A stretch of DNA of 14,624 nucleotides from an uncultured Granulosicoccaceae bacterium (GCA_937951695.1 CALFBL010000034.1:1-14624), one strand, 5' to 3'; counted from the stretch's first letter, positions 1 through 7,317 are shown. Numbers and translations are program-made. Notes: generated by a model from the letters alone, not told the origin.

Positions 1-10
1 GTTTAATCAG

Positions 11-217
11 GTGGGGTTGCGCGCCAGCTTGGGGGCTGCTATGACCCTACTCAGCGTCGTATTATTTGTGGGTTGTTCCGGCTATGGCAAGCACATGGGA
101 CCGCCCAGAGAGCCACGCAAAGAGAAAAAAGCCCGTCTTGCCCGTGAGGCGGCTGCAAAGACAGCGGCACACACCAATGCGTGCGCCACTACAAAACCGT
201 CTTCAAAAACGGAATAG
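11..217 (+). CDS. possible small lipoprotein, unrecognised family
   Basis: A 68-residue ORF from a GTG at 11; the frame is open to the left edge, so the true start may lie outside the window. The N-terminus looks like a lipoprotein signal: one Arg at residue 4, a hydrophobic run, then a lipobox-like LFVGC ending at Cys22. The mature part would be about 46 residues, very basic (KEKKARLAREAAAK) and Ala/Thr-rich, with no domain I recognise. An ATG at 41 would start inside the hydrophobic stretch and leave no positive charge before it, so GTG 11 or an upstream start is preferred. No ribosome binding site is visible in the ten bases available. It converges on hda and overlaps its last 29 bases, which argues for caution. 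It could be a chance ORF; the lipobox is the only positive sign. Confidence 0.35.
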   Translation: MGLRASLGAAMTLLSVVLFVGCSGYGKHMGPPREPRKEKKARLAREAAAKTAAHTNACATTKPSSKTE

Positions 218-866
218 TGATGCGACGTTTGGCTTGCAAGGAAGCCTCGTCCAAACGCATCACGCAACAACGCAATTGGGTTATGTCGCGTGGGTAGCGT
301 TTGAGCATGTACGGGACGACATCATCATTCCAGGTTAAATCTCTCGCCATTAGCAACTGCTCCAGCGCGTCGTGCAAGACATCGTCGCGCAAGGGCTGCA
401 CATGAAACTCTGGCCCCCAGTGCAGCCGGGTGATCAAGTCAGCCAAGGTGAACGCCGAGTCTTCTAGAAGACAGTTGATGCTCATCAACAATCGGGTATC
501 GGATTCACGGCAACGATTAAGGGCGTGAAACAAAGATTCCTGCGACTGATTCGCCAGATACTGTAAGTCATCCAGACACACCAAATCACTGTCCTCGACA
601 CCGACCAACGCGTCGGCGTCGTTTAGGTTGTCACCAGCGAGGTAGGTGATTCTTGAACCGATTTCGCTGGCCGCGTGGCAAGCGGCGGTTAGAAGATGGG
701 TTTTGCCCACCCCATTCTCACCCCACAGCAGTATTTGCGACTCATCACTGCGGGCTTGAACCATCGCTTGAATTGTGGCAACCGCGACCGAATTCTCGGC
801 GCTGACATGAAAAGCATCGAAGGTCTGCTCCGCTTTGACACCGATCGATAAAGCGAGTTGTCGCAT
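189..866 (-). CDS. hda: DnaA regulatory inactivator Hda
   Basis: AAA+ protein related to the ATPase core of DnaA. With the DNA-loaded sliding clamp it promotes hydrolysis of DnaA-ATP and so limits re-initiation of replication. The 225-residue product has a clamp-binding-like QLALSI at residues 3-8, Walker A GENGVGKT at 49-56, Walker B LVCLDD at 95-100, a box VII Arg in TRLHWG (Arg147), and a sensor II Arg in YPRDITQL (Arg193). The C-terminus, with LDEASLQAKRRITIPF, is typical of Hda. There is no DnaA DNA-binding domain IV, which separates it from DnaA. Length is close to E. coli Hda (about 233). The start is ATG 866; a TTG directly before it is less likely. It lies 9 bases after the DUF2066 stop with no clear Shine-Dalgarno sequence, so translation is probably coupled. 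The clamp motif lacks the usual Pro of QLxLP. Confidence 0.93.
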   Translation of the reverse strand: MRQLALSIGVKAEQTFDAFHVSAENSVAVATIQAMVQARSDESQILLWGENGVGKTHLLTAACHAASEIGSRITYLAGDNLNDADALVGVEDSDLVCLDDLQYLANQSQESLFHALNRCRESDTRLLMSINCLLEDSAFTLADLITRLHWGPEFHVQPLRDDVLHDALEQLLMARDLTWNDDVVPYMLKRYPRDITQLRCCVMRLDEASLQAKRRITIPFLKTVL

Positions 867-875
867 CAAGGTGCG

Positions 876-2069
876 CTAGCGAAAGTAATCGAAAGCAACA
901 TCCACCGCCGGCGTCGACCCATCGGGGAACACTGGACGTGCTGTTTCCGTCAAGCCGCTTACTTGCGCTAGACGGGCACGAACCTGCGCCAAGGCGGAAC
1001 GCGGCTGCACCGCGATGACGATGCCGCGATCACGCACCTCTTTGGTGTACACCGAACGCGTGCCTTCTATTCCCCGGACCAGCTCCAACAGCGCAGCGTA
1101 GTCCGTTATGGATTCCACACCACTAAAATAGATGGTGGATTCGGATGCAAGTGGGGCGGGTGAAAACGATGTGGTGGCGGCAGTGTTCGCCGCCGAGTTC
1201 GCCACTGACGAGCCCCCTAAAGAGCTTGCAGCCACGCTACTGGTGGTGCGAGAAGGCGCCATCCATGTCAACCCCATTTGCAGCAGCTCATCGAGCGTGC
1301 TGGCTTCGAAGGTTTCACTGATGAGTTGATCCCCTGCGATTCGCAGCCAATTGCCTTGCCAGCCCACAGGCTGTAAGCGACGGATGTCGGCTGAAACGAT
1401 GGCAGGGGTTGTGTAGCGCAGCGATGCATTCAACACAACATCCTGTTCCACACTGAGTTGCTCGCTTCCACCAAGCGAGTTGATGTCGGCGGTGTCGGCG
1501 GCAGGAAACAACAGCACAATGCCACTGCCACCGGCAATCTCACGCGCGCGTTGCATGACTTTGCCGCCACTGCTGCCACCAATCAGTAAGTCGTTGCCGC
1601 CGTCGCGAATCACCAACCACGCCAGAGCGCTGCGGAAACTCACCGCAGGCGAGACTTCCGTTGCAGTCGATTGCGCTTGACCTTCGATCACTTGCGATAT
1701 GCGATCGCGATCAAAGCGCACTTTAATAATCTGAGTCGCCTCACCGGTGTTTTGCACCCGATCCGTTACTGGGGTGGTCGCCGAGATTACCTCACCGGCA
1801 GCCGGAGCGCGGTAGCTGAATTGCACCACATAGTTTTTCGCCCGTGCCAAGGCGTTGCGCACATCGGTTCGACTGAGCAAGGTTTTATCGCCCGCGTTAT
1901 CGAGCAATACCCGCCGCATCGCAATCCGGTAAGCCGCATCCTGTTCCGCAGGCGATCGATCAGCCACCGCGACCTCCACCGTATAGCCATCTTGAGCCAG
2001 CGCCCAAAGCGGCGCCAACAGCAGGCTGAGCCCCATCAGTACCGATGCGATATTCGCACGTAAGGACAT
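876..2069 (-). CDS. secreted DUF2066 domain protein
   Basis: A 397-residue envelope protein of the DUF2066 family, whose biochemical role I do not know. Residues 1-25 form a clear Sec signal peptide (basic start, hydrophobic core, ALA|Q cleavage). The N-terminal half carries the family-like pattern AEQDAAYRIAMRRVLL and later an Arg/Asp-rich segment (VRFDRDRI). Residues about 274-310 are a Ser/Ala/Thr-rich linker, followed by a compact C-terminal domain of about 85 residues (IYFSGVESITDYAALLELVRG onwards). A longer reading from ATG 2138 adds 23 residues with no signal-peptide character; ATG 2069 is preferred because GGAG (CTCC at 2079-2082) sits 9 bases upstream. It diverges from purM and is followed directly by hda, an order also found in Pseudomonas and other gammaproteobacteria. 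The family call comes from this context plus sequence recognition; function is unknown. Confidence 0.83.
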   Translation of the reverse strand: MSLRANIASVLMGLSLLLAPLWALAQDGYTVEVAVADRSPAEQDAAYRIAMRRVLLDNAGDKTLLSRTDVRNALARAKNYVVQFSYRAPAAGEVISATTPVTDRVQNTGEATQIIKVRFDRDRISQVIEGQAQSTATEVSPAVSFRSALAWLVIRDGGNDLLIGGSSGGKVMQRAREIAGGSGIVLLFPAADTADINSLGGSEQLSVEQDVVLNASLRYTTPAIVSADIRRLQPVGWQGNWLRIAGDQLISETFEASTLDELLQMGLTWMAPSRTTSSVAASSLGGSSVANSAANTAATTSFSPAPLASESTIYFSGVESITDYAALLELVRGIEGTRSVYTKEVRDRGIVIAVQPRSALAQVRARLAQVSGLTETARPVFPDGSTPAVDVAFDYFR

Positions 2070-2136
2070 GACTTTGTTCTCCAGAATCTCGTCCGCGGAG
2101 CATCGCCTGCAGACCTTAGAGCGTATGATGTCACAC

Positions 2137-3189
2137 ATGACTGACGATACGCGCTCCGATGCCCTTGCCTATCGCGACGCGGGCGTCGATATTGAAGCTG
2201 GCAATCGCTTGGTGGATGTCATCAAGCCCTATGTGCGGAGCACTCACCGGCCCGGCGTTATTGGCGGCATAGGTGGGTTCGGCGGGCTTTTCGAACTGCC
2301 CGCAGGTCAATGGACACAACCGGTATTTGTCTCTGGTACCGACGGAGTGGGCACCAAATTGCGACTCGCCATCGATCTGAACATACTCGATACTGTGGGC
2401 ATCGATCTGGTTGCCATGTGCGTCAATGACATCGTGGTAACCGGTGCAGAACCGCTGTGGTTCCTCGACTATTTTGCCACCGGTAAACTCGATGTTAACA
2501 ACGCCGCTGAAGTCGTTCGAGGCATTGCCAACGGTTGCCAGCAAGCCGGTGTCGCGTTACTCGGTGGCGAGACCGCCGAGATGCCTGGCATGTATCAGGC
2601 CGGGGATTTCGATCTGGCAGGTTTTGCCGTCGGCGTCGTTGATAAGCCCCATCTCATTCAGCCCTTGTTGGTGCAGGTGGGCGATGCCATTATTGGCATC
2701 GCATCCAACGGACCTCACTCCAACGGTTATTCGCTGATCCGTAAAATTCTTGAACGCGACTCCCCTGACACGGCCTTTGGCGATTCAACCTTGGGCGAGA
2801 CCCTGCTCCGCCCAACGCGCATTTACGTTAAGGCCTTGCTGGACGTGTTGGCACACCAGAGCGTTCACGGGATGGCGCACATCACCGGTGGCGGCCTGAC
2901 CGAAAACATTCCGCGCTGCCTGCCCGCCGGTACTCGCGCACTAATTTCTGAATCCGCGTGGGAGCTGCCACCCGTTTTCCAATGGCTACAACAAACTGGC
3001 AACCTCAGTGACCAGGCCATGTGGCTGACCTTTAATTGTGGGTTAGGGATGGTCGTAATCGTCCCGGAGGAGGAGGCCGAGCCCACCATTGCGCGGCTAA
3101 ACGCGCAGGGAGAAACAGCGGCCCGGATCGGTGAGATCGCTGCAGCCACAGAGGCATCGGCTGCCGCCAGCGTTGATCGTCTGGCATGA
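2137..3189 (+). CDS. purM: phosphoribosylformylglycinamidine cyclo-ligase (AIR synthase)
   Basis: Cytosolic enzyme of de novo purine synthesis. It uses ATP to close the imidazole ring, turning formylglycinamidine ribonucleotide (FGAM) into aminoimidazole ribonucleotide (AIR). The 350-residue product has the family signatures in order: YRDAGVD at 12-18, SGTDGVGTKL, VNDIVVTGAEPLWFLDYFA, GGETAEMPGMY, SNGPHSNGYS, HITGGGLTENIPR and a late FNCGLGM. Length matches the family (about 345-352). ATG 2137 gives the usual MTD start close to the conserved core; in-frame ATGs at 2125 and 2128 and one at 2068 would add 4, 3 or 23 residues, and none has a convincing Shine-Dalgarno sequence. It overlaps purN by ATGA, so the two are co-translated. 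The promoter must lie in or just beyond the short gap to the divergent DUF2066 gene. Confidence 0.97.
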   Translation: MTDDTRSDALAYRDAGVDIEAGNRLVDVIKPYVRSTHRPGVIGGIGGFGGLFELPAGQWTQPVFVSGTDGVGTKLRLAIDLNILDTVGIDLVAMCVNDIVVTGAEPLWFLDYFATGKLDVNNAAEVVRGIANGCQQAGVALLGGETAEMPGMYQAGDFDLAGFAVGVVDKPHLIQPLLVQVGDAIIGIASNGPHSNGYSLIRKILERDSPDTAFGDSTLGETLLRPTRIYVKALLDVLAHQSVHGMAHITGGGLTENIPRCLPAGTRALISESAWELPPVFQWLQQTGNLSDQAMWLTFNCGLGMVVIVPEEEAEPTIARLNAQGETAARIGEIAAATEASAAASVDRLA

Positions 3190-3770
3190 CTCGACTTGTG
3201 GTGCTTATTTCAGGCCGCGGCTCGAACATGCAAGCAATCGTCAAAGCCTGTGCAACGGGTGAGATCGAGGCCAATGTGGTCTCAGTGATTTCCGACCGTG
3301 CCGACGCTGCCGGACTTGAGTTTGCTCGAGCAAACAAGCTGCACACTGAGGTCTGCGACCATCGCCAATACTCTGGTCGCAGTCAGTTCGATACAAAGCT
3401 GAAAAATCTGATCGACCAGTCCAAACCGGACTGGATCGTGCTTGCTGGTTTCATGCGCATTTTGGGCGCTGAACTTGTGCAAGGGTACGTCGGTCAAATG
3501 ATCAATATTCACCCGTCATTGCTGCCCAAATACCCCGGGCTGGATACGCATGAGCGCGCACTGGCCGCTGGGGATGTGGAACACGGCGCAACCGTACATT
3601 TTGTAACCCCGGAATTAGACGCAGGACCGATAATTGATCAGGTAATAGTACCCATACTGCCAGGCGATACCGGTCAAACTCTGTCCGCCCGAATACTAAA
3701 ACACGAGCACGCGTTGCTGGTAAATGCCTTAAAGCGCTGCGTAAATGGAAAAATTGAATTCACGGGCTAG
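3186..3770 (+). CDS. purN: phosphoribosylglycinamide formyltransferase
   Basis: Folate-dependent glycinamide ribonucleotide (GAR) transformylase. It moves a formyl group from 10-formyl-tetrahydrofolate to GAR, two steps before PurM in purine synthesis. The 194-residue product begins with the phosphate-binding SGRGSNMQAI (residues 9-18). The catalytic trio is visible: Asn107 and His109 in INIHPSLLP and Asp145 in ELDAGPI, one residue off the E. coli numbering N106/H108/D144. The folate-site stretch WIVLAGFMRIL is also present. The start codon shares the ATGA with the purM stop, a standard coupled purMN arrangement. Length is slightly under E. coli PurN (212) because the C-terminal end is shorter. 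A 32-base gap separates it from the DUF3108 gene, which may be read from the same transcript. Confidence 0.97.
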   Translation: MTRLVVLISGRGSNMQAIVKACATGEIEANVVSVISDRADAAGLEFARANKLHTEVCDHRQYSGRSQFDTKLKNLIDQSKPDWIVLAGFMRILGAELVQGYVGQMINIHPSLLPKYPGLDTHERALAAGDVEHGATVHFVTPELDAGPIIDQVIVPILPGDTGQTLSARILKHEHALLVNALKRCVNGKIEFTG

Positions 3771-3802
3771 TCTGTTACTGGAGATCCTACACCTGTGAGT
3801 CA

Positions 3803-4639
3803 GTGAAGAAATACATGCTTATTGACACTGCCACAATCTATCAACCCAGCGCCTTGCGTGCTGGGTGGAATCAACTGACCGCTAAGGCACTTGCAACGGG
3901 GTTACTTACCTCTGCCATGATGCTCTATCACCCGTCTGCGTGCGCCGAGACAAATAGGACCTGGCCGCTAAACAATCCACTTGTATCTTTCTCCGCCACC
4001 TATTCCGTGGGCAACAACTTTATCGTCGCTGGCGAGGCGGTGGTGGAACTCAAACACGCCGAGAGCGGCGGCGAGTGGCGTTACTCGTTAAAAACAAAGC
4101 CCAAAGGCGTCTTCAAAATAGCGGGCCGCGGTCACCTGCGAGAAGTCTCCATATTTGAGGTAGTGAACGGAATTGACGGCGACATTATTCAGCCAAAACT
4201 GTATCAGTTACGCCAAGACAACCAACAGAAACGCTCGATTGATGGGAGCTTTAACTGGGATCAACACGTGTTGTATTTTCGTCACGGAAGCGATACCGAC
4301 ACGACAGAGATCACTAGCGGCACCCTAGATCGAATGACCATGACGCTAACCATGATGAGCAATCTGACTGACGATTTTGAAGATACTATCGTTGATGTGT
4401 TCGACGGCGGCCGGATCAAACAACTTCAATTAGTTAGCCAAGGTAGCGAAACCATCACGACCGCCCTTGGCAAGCTGGATACCGTGGTTGTTCGAAGCAG
4501 CACTGTGGGGGGGAGTTCTCGAGAAACCATTACCTGGTTTGCACCCAAATTGAATAACGTCCCCGTTAAAATTGAACAGCGCAAACATGGCGAGCTGGTC
4601 GCACGACTCTCAATCAAACGTTACGAGGCAGACGAGTAG
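3803..4639 (+). CDS. secreted DUF3108 domain protein
   Basis: Predicted periplasmic protein of 278 residues from GTG 3803, or 274 from ATG 3815. The second has a weak GAAG upstream; neither start is strongly marked. The N-terminal region is long (about 24 residues before a hydrophobic run ATGLLTSAMMLYH) and ends in SACA|E, a plausible signal peptidase I site. The mature part starts with FSATYSVGNNFIVAGEAVVEL and continues as alternating beta strands (WRYSLKTKPKGVFKIAG, then LYQLRQDNQQKRSIDG), the pattern of DUF3108 proteins, ending with KIEQRKHGELVARLSI. A DUF3108 gene commonly follows purMN in gammaproteobacteria, including Pseudomonas, which supports the call. No enzyme motif is visible and the function is unknown. 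Its 3' end faces that of the barrel gene with only 11 bases between them. Confidence 0.82.
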   Translation: MKKYMLIDTATIYQPSALRAGWNQLTAKALATGLLTSAMMLYHPSACAETNRTWPLNNPLVSFSATYSVGNNFIVAGEAVVELKHAESGGEWRYSLKTKPKGVFKIAGRGHLREVSIFEVVNGIDGDIIQPKLYQLRQDNQQKRSIDGSFNWDQHVLYFRHGSDTDTTEITSGTLDRMTMTLTMMSNLTDDFEDTIVDVFDGGRIKQLQLVSQGSETITTALGKLDTVVVRSSTVGGSSRETITWFAPKLNNVPVKIEQRKHGELVARLSIKRYEADE

Positions 4640-4650
4640 TGTTCGAATCG

Positions 4651-5520
4651 CTAGAACTGTTTTTCAAAGATGGCGCGCAGGCGATAGTCGGGGGTGTCGT
4701 CGTCTACCGGTTCTTCACCGGTTGGCATCGGCACTTGCACTTGAGCTGAGAAGGTAAACCCTGGACGTTGCCAGAAGAGACTCGGGTTCAAAAACCATTC
4801 GCCTTTATATTCTTCATCGGCTGACTCTTCATCGTGCAGGTCAAAGTTGCCTTGCAAACTCAACAGCCAAAGCGGTGACGCTGCGTCGAGACCAGTGAAG
4901 CCCAGGCGCAACCCCGTAGTGACATCCAGCGAGACCACATCATCTCGAGGATCTCCACCATCTTCATCAGCAAACTGTTGCAGGTTAACATCAAACCCAC
5001 CGTACCAGAGCTTTCCCAGTCGCCCATAAGAGACGCCCAACAGACTGCTGCTGACCAAATCGGTGCTGTCGGCCTGATCGTCGTTGTGCTCAATCCGGAC
5101 ACCCGCTGAATAGGCAAAGCCCTCGTGCAGGTCGGGTAAAATCTCGTTGAAGAACAAGCCTCGAGCGTTATTTTGTCGTACTTCCATTCTGGGGGTACCA
5201 AACATGTTCAGGCCGTAAGCACCCTCGCGACTGAATTTAGGCATCGTTGGCCGCAACCTGAACGATACTTCTGTGCGCACGTCATAGTCGGAGTAATCCG
5301 TGGCATCGATATCGTTCTCATCCACCCGACTGAATTGCAGCGTGTCGATCAGCTCGGTATCGAGGTCGAACGATGTTGACTCAGCTGCATTGATGTCTAT
5401 CGTGGGTGCCGATGTGTCGGCCGATGCGACTTGATAAAATAGCAACGCAGCACTAACCCCCCCAAGGCGAGCGAGTCTCCTGAGTGCGTCTACTGCAGCG
5501 CTGTGGGGCTGGTCTCGCAT
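4651..5520 (-). CDS. predicted outer-membrane beta-barrel protein, function unknown
   Basis: A 289-residue protein from ATG 5520. It starts with a basic segment (ALRRLARLGG), a hydrophobic core (VSAALLFYQ) and VASA|D at residue 34, a Sec signal. The mature part is acidic and made of amphipathic strands joined by Asp/Glu-rich loops (HNDDQADS, DEDGGDPRDD, HDEESADEEYK), such as LLGVSYGRLGKLWYGGFDVNL and LWLLSLQGNF. It ends in YRLRAIFEKQF, with the C-terminal Phe recognised by the BAM barrel-assembly machinery. This fits an outer-membrane barrel of perhaps 10-12 strands; I cannot assign substrate or family. A GTG at 5559 would add 13 residues but is less likely, as the signal peptide is complete from ATG 5520. 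It diverges from darP. Alternatively it could be a soluble beta-rich periplasmic protein. Confidence 0.6.
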   Translation of the reverse strand: MRDQPHSAAVDALRRLARLGGVSAALLFYQVASADTSAPTIDINAAESTSFDLDTELIDTLQFSRVDENDIDATDYSDYDVRTEVSFRLRPTMPKFSREGAYGLNMFGTPRMEVRQNNARGLFFNEILPDLHEGFAYSAGVRIEHNDDQADSTDLVSSSLLGVSYGRLGKLWYGGFDVNLQQFADEDGGDPRDDVVSLDVTTGLRLGFTGLDAASPLWLLSLQGNFDLHDEESADEEYKGEWFLNPSLFWQRPGFTFSAQVQVPMPTGEEPVDDDTPDYRLRAIFEKQF

Positions 5521-5527
5521 GAAGCCT

Positions 5528-5556
5528 ATTAAATAATGCCTGTCGTAAAAAAACAA
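5528..5556 (-). promoter_or_regulatory. possible promoter of the barrel gene
   Basis: On the minus strand TTGTTT (5556-5551) and TTTAAT (5533-5528) are 17 bases apart. The -10 matches the sigma-70 consensus in 5 of 6 positions, the -35 in 3 of 6. Transcription would begin near 5520, at or almost at the ATG, giving a leaderless or nearly leaderless message. The region is AT-rich and chance matches are common, so this is a weak call. Confidence 0.25.
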
Positions 5557-5595
5557 CACTGTTCATGGCAAACTTGTGGAAATTTAACCATTTGT

Positions 5596-5612
5596 TTGAT
5601 GATTTACATCAA
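5596..5612. promoter_or_regulatory. perfect dyad upstream of darP, possible operator
   Basis: TTGATG-ATTTA-CATCAA is a perfect 6-base inverted repeat with a 5-base spacer, placed between the divergent starts of the barrel gene (5520) and darP (5634). It could be a repressor or activator site acting on either gene. The half-sites resemble FNR/ANR half-sites (TTGAT/ATCAA), but those need a 4-base spacer and here it is 7. No specific regulator is claimed. Confidence 0.3.
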
Positions 5613-5633
5613 TCAGATGAAATGAGACTGAAT

Positions 5634-6227
5634 ATGGATCCCAACAGTTCCCCATCCGATGATTTGGATGACGAATCGTGGAGCAACGAGGAACGTGGCC
5701 CGAGTCGCAGCCAAGTGCGCCGCGAAGCTCTAGCCGTGCGTTATCTTGCCATCGAAATCGGTGGGCTCAGCCCGTCGGCACGGGCGCAGCTGCCGTTGCC
5801 CGATGATCTGGTGGCCGGTATGGACGAACTTGATCGCATCAGCCACAAAAACGCGCGCAAACGGCACATCGGTTTTCTGTCCAAGCTAATGCGCAATATG
5901 GATCTTGAACCGATAGAGACAGCTATGGAAATGCGCCGTCAGGCCGCCCGGGCCAATTCCCACGTTCACCACAGGATCGAACAATGGCGTGACCGGTTGA
6001 TGGGGATAGACAATCAGCCCGACCCGAAAACAGCCCTCACCGAGTTTCTGAATCAATACCCGAACGCCGAGCGTCAATCGCTGTCCCAACTGCAGCGAAA
6101 AGTATTACAGGAATTGAATCGTTTATCAGAAAATCCGGAACACGATACCGACACGGCTCATCGGCAACCGCCAACCGCTCGTCAACTGTTCAAGTTCGTC
6201 CGTGATGTCGTTACCGAATCGTCCTGA
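5634..6227 (+). CDS. darP: ribosome assembly factor DarP (YjgA, DUF615)
   Basis: Small helical protein that binds late 50S precursors and helps maturation of the 23S rRNA peptidyl-transferase region. The 197-residue product has an acidic, disordered N-terminus (DDLDDESWSNEE), then the family core: SRSQVRREALAVRYLA at 24-39, LPLPDDLVAGM, the basic KNARKRHIGFLSKLMRN at 72-88 followed by LEPIE, EQWRDRL at 116-122, YPNAERQSL, and a C-terminal ARQLFKFVRD. This order matches E. coli YjgA. ATG 5634 is chosen because GAG sits 7 bases upstream and the length fits the family; in-frame ATGs at 5622 and 5565 would add 4 or 23 residues. It diverges from the barrel gene and is followed 25 bases on by the lipoprotein gene. 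In related genomes it often sits beside tldD/pmbA, which are absent here. Confidence 0.93.
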   Translation: MDPNSSPSDDLDDESWSNEERGPSRSQVRREALAVRYLAIEIGGLSPSARAQLPLPDDLVAGMDELDRISHKNARKRHIGFLSKLMRNMDLEPIETAMEMRRQAARANSHVHHRIEQWRDRLMGIDNQPDPKTALTEFLNQYPNAERQSLSQLQRKVLQELNRLSENPEHDTDTAHRQPPTARQLFKFVRDVVTESS

Positions 6228-6252
6228 CGAGCAGCAGCACAAGCACCGACGC

Positions 6253-7317
6253 ATGCACCGAACACGGTGCACTTTGAGCGTTTTGCTTGGATTAGCTGTA
6301 CTGATGCTCTCAGCCTGTGTCACCACAAACACGCCTGGTTCGCTACCGACCCGCGTTGCCAGCGTGGGCAATCCAGTGGTGCAACCGACGCAAATTGAAT
6401 CCCAGCCTGAGCAAACCAGCACAACGGCACATGCTGAGATCGCCCCCGGGGTTCAGGGACGGCTAAACGACAGGCGCTTGAGTGAAATCAGCGGGCTAGC
6501 CGTTTCTCAGCGTGTGCCCAACCGTCTGTGGGCGATAAACGACAGCGGCAATCGGGCGCAGCTGTTCGCCCTGGACTTTCAAGCTCAACTGGAGGCTACA
6601 TACGATATTGAGGGCGCTAATCGCGACTGGGAAGCACTGGCGCTAAGCACCATCGACGAAGTTCCCTATTTGCTAGTGGCCGATGTTGGCGATAACCTGC
6701 AACGGTATTCGGAATCGTACATTCACTTTATTAAAGAACCCGACAACGATTCCGACACCAGCACGCCACTGACACACGCGTTTACCGTAACGTTTCGCTT
6801 TCCCGATGGGCCGCACAACGTTGAAGCGATGGCGGTCACTGACCAACAATTGCTGCTGATTACAAAAGAGCGATTATCGCAAGACGGCGCGATCGTACCC
6901 AGTCGCATATACCGTCTACCCGAACCGGTCTCTAACATCGACCCCGCAGGTACCGCTGTAGCCGAGTTTATTGGCTTCCTTGCGCAACCCAATCGCGGAC
7001 TGAGGGTGGGTTTAGCCACCAAACTGTTAAACATAGACCCCTTGCAACCCACTGATATGGTGATCAACGAAGCGGGAACTCAGGCGTATGTATTAAATTA
7101 CCTTCAGGTGCTCAATTATTCGCGCCTGCGCAATGAAACATGGGGTGAGGCGTTTGCGAAAGTACCGACGATCTTTTATCTACACGGTTTACGTCAAGCC
7201 GAAGCCATCACGGTTGCTACAAATGAGACGCTGTGGCTAACCTCCGAACAGCACGGTTCCCCTCTGGTGGCCATCAGCGGAAACCGATCTGACGTGCTCT
7301 CATCAGCAAGCCCTTGA
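6253..7317 (+). CDS. lipoprotein with probable beta-propeller domain
   Basis: A 354-residue lipoprotein precursor. ATG 6253 gives a compact signal (MHRTRC, hydrophobic run, lipobox LSAC with Cys22); GTG 6202 or ATG 6205 would overlap darP and add a long charged head, so they are less likely. Residues 23-65 are a Thr/Pro/Gln-rich tether. The rest looks like a beta-propeller: EISGLAV (78-84), LWAINDSGN, DWEALAL (125-131), LLVADVGDN, NVEAMAV (189-195), LLLITKERL, and AEAITV (316-321) followed by LWLTSEQHGSPL. The recurring E-A-x-x-V start of strands suggests related blades. The IND-SGN / DWE-A / VADVGDN order is seen in uncharacterised secreted propeller proteins of bacteria; I know no proven activity. 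It likely shares a transcript with darP. Its last 44 bases overlap the opposite protease gene. Confidence 0.62.
   Translation: MHRTRCTLSVLLGLAVLMLSACVTTNTPGSLPTRVASVGNPVVQPTQIESQPEQTSTTAHAEIAPGVQGRLNDRRLSEISGLAVSQRVPNRLWAINDSGNRAQLFALDFQAQLEATYDIEGANRDWEALALSTIDEVPYLLVADVGDNLQRYSESYIHFIKEPDNDSDTSTPLTHAFTVTFRFPDGPHNVEAMAVTDQQLLLITKERLSQDGAIVPSRIYRLPEPVSNIDPAGTAVAEFIGFLAQPNRGLRVGLATKLLNIDPLQPTDMVINEAGTQAYVLNYLQVLNYSRLRNETWGEAFAKVPTIFYLHGLRQAEAITVATNETLWLTSEQHGSPLVAISGNRSDVLSSASP

Noticed and set aside
1671..2063. A 130-codon plus-strand ORF inside the DUF2066 gene
   Set aside because: Antisense to a gene with a good signal peptide and ribosome binding site; Arg/His-rich composition typical of a shadow frame.
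2131..2544. A 137-codon minus-strand ORF inside purM
   Set aside because: Antisense to the conserved AIR synthase core, with no recognisable protein features.
4641..4664. GTTC/GAAC stem followed by five T between the DUF3108 and barrel genes
   Set aside because: Only four base pairs with a 9-base loop; too weak to call an intrinsic terminator, though the position would suit one.
5596..5612. FNR/ANR-type site reading of the TTGAT...ATCAA dyad
   Set aside because: Those regulators need four bases between the half-sites; here there are seven.
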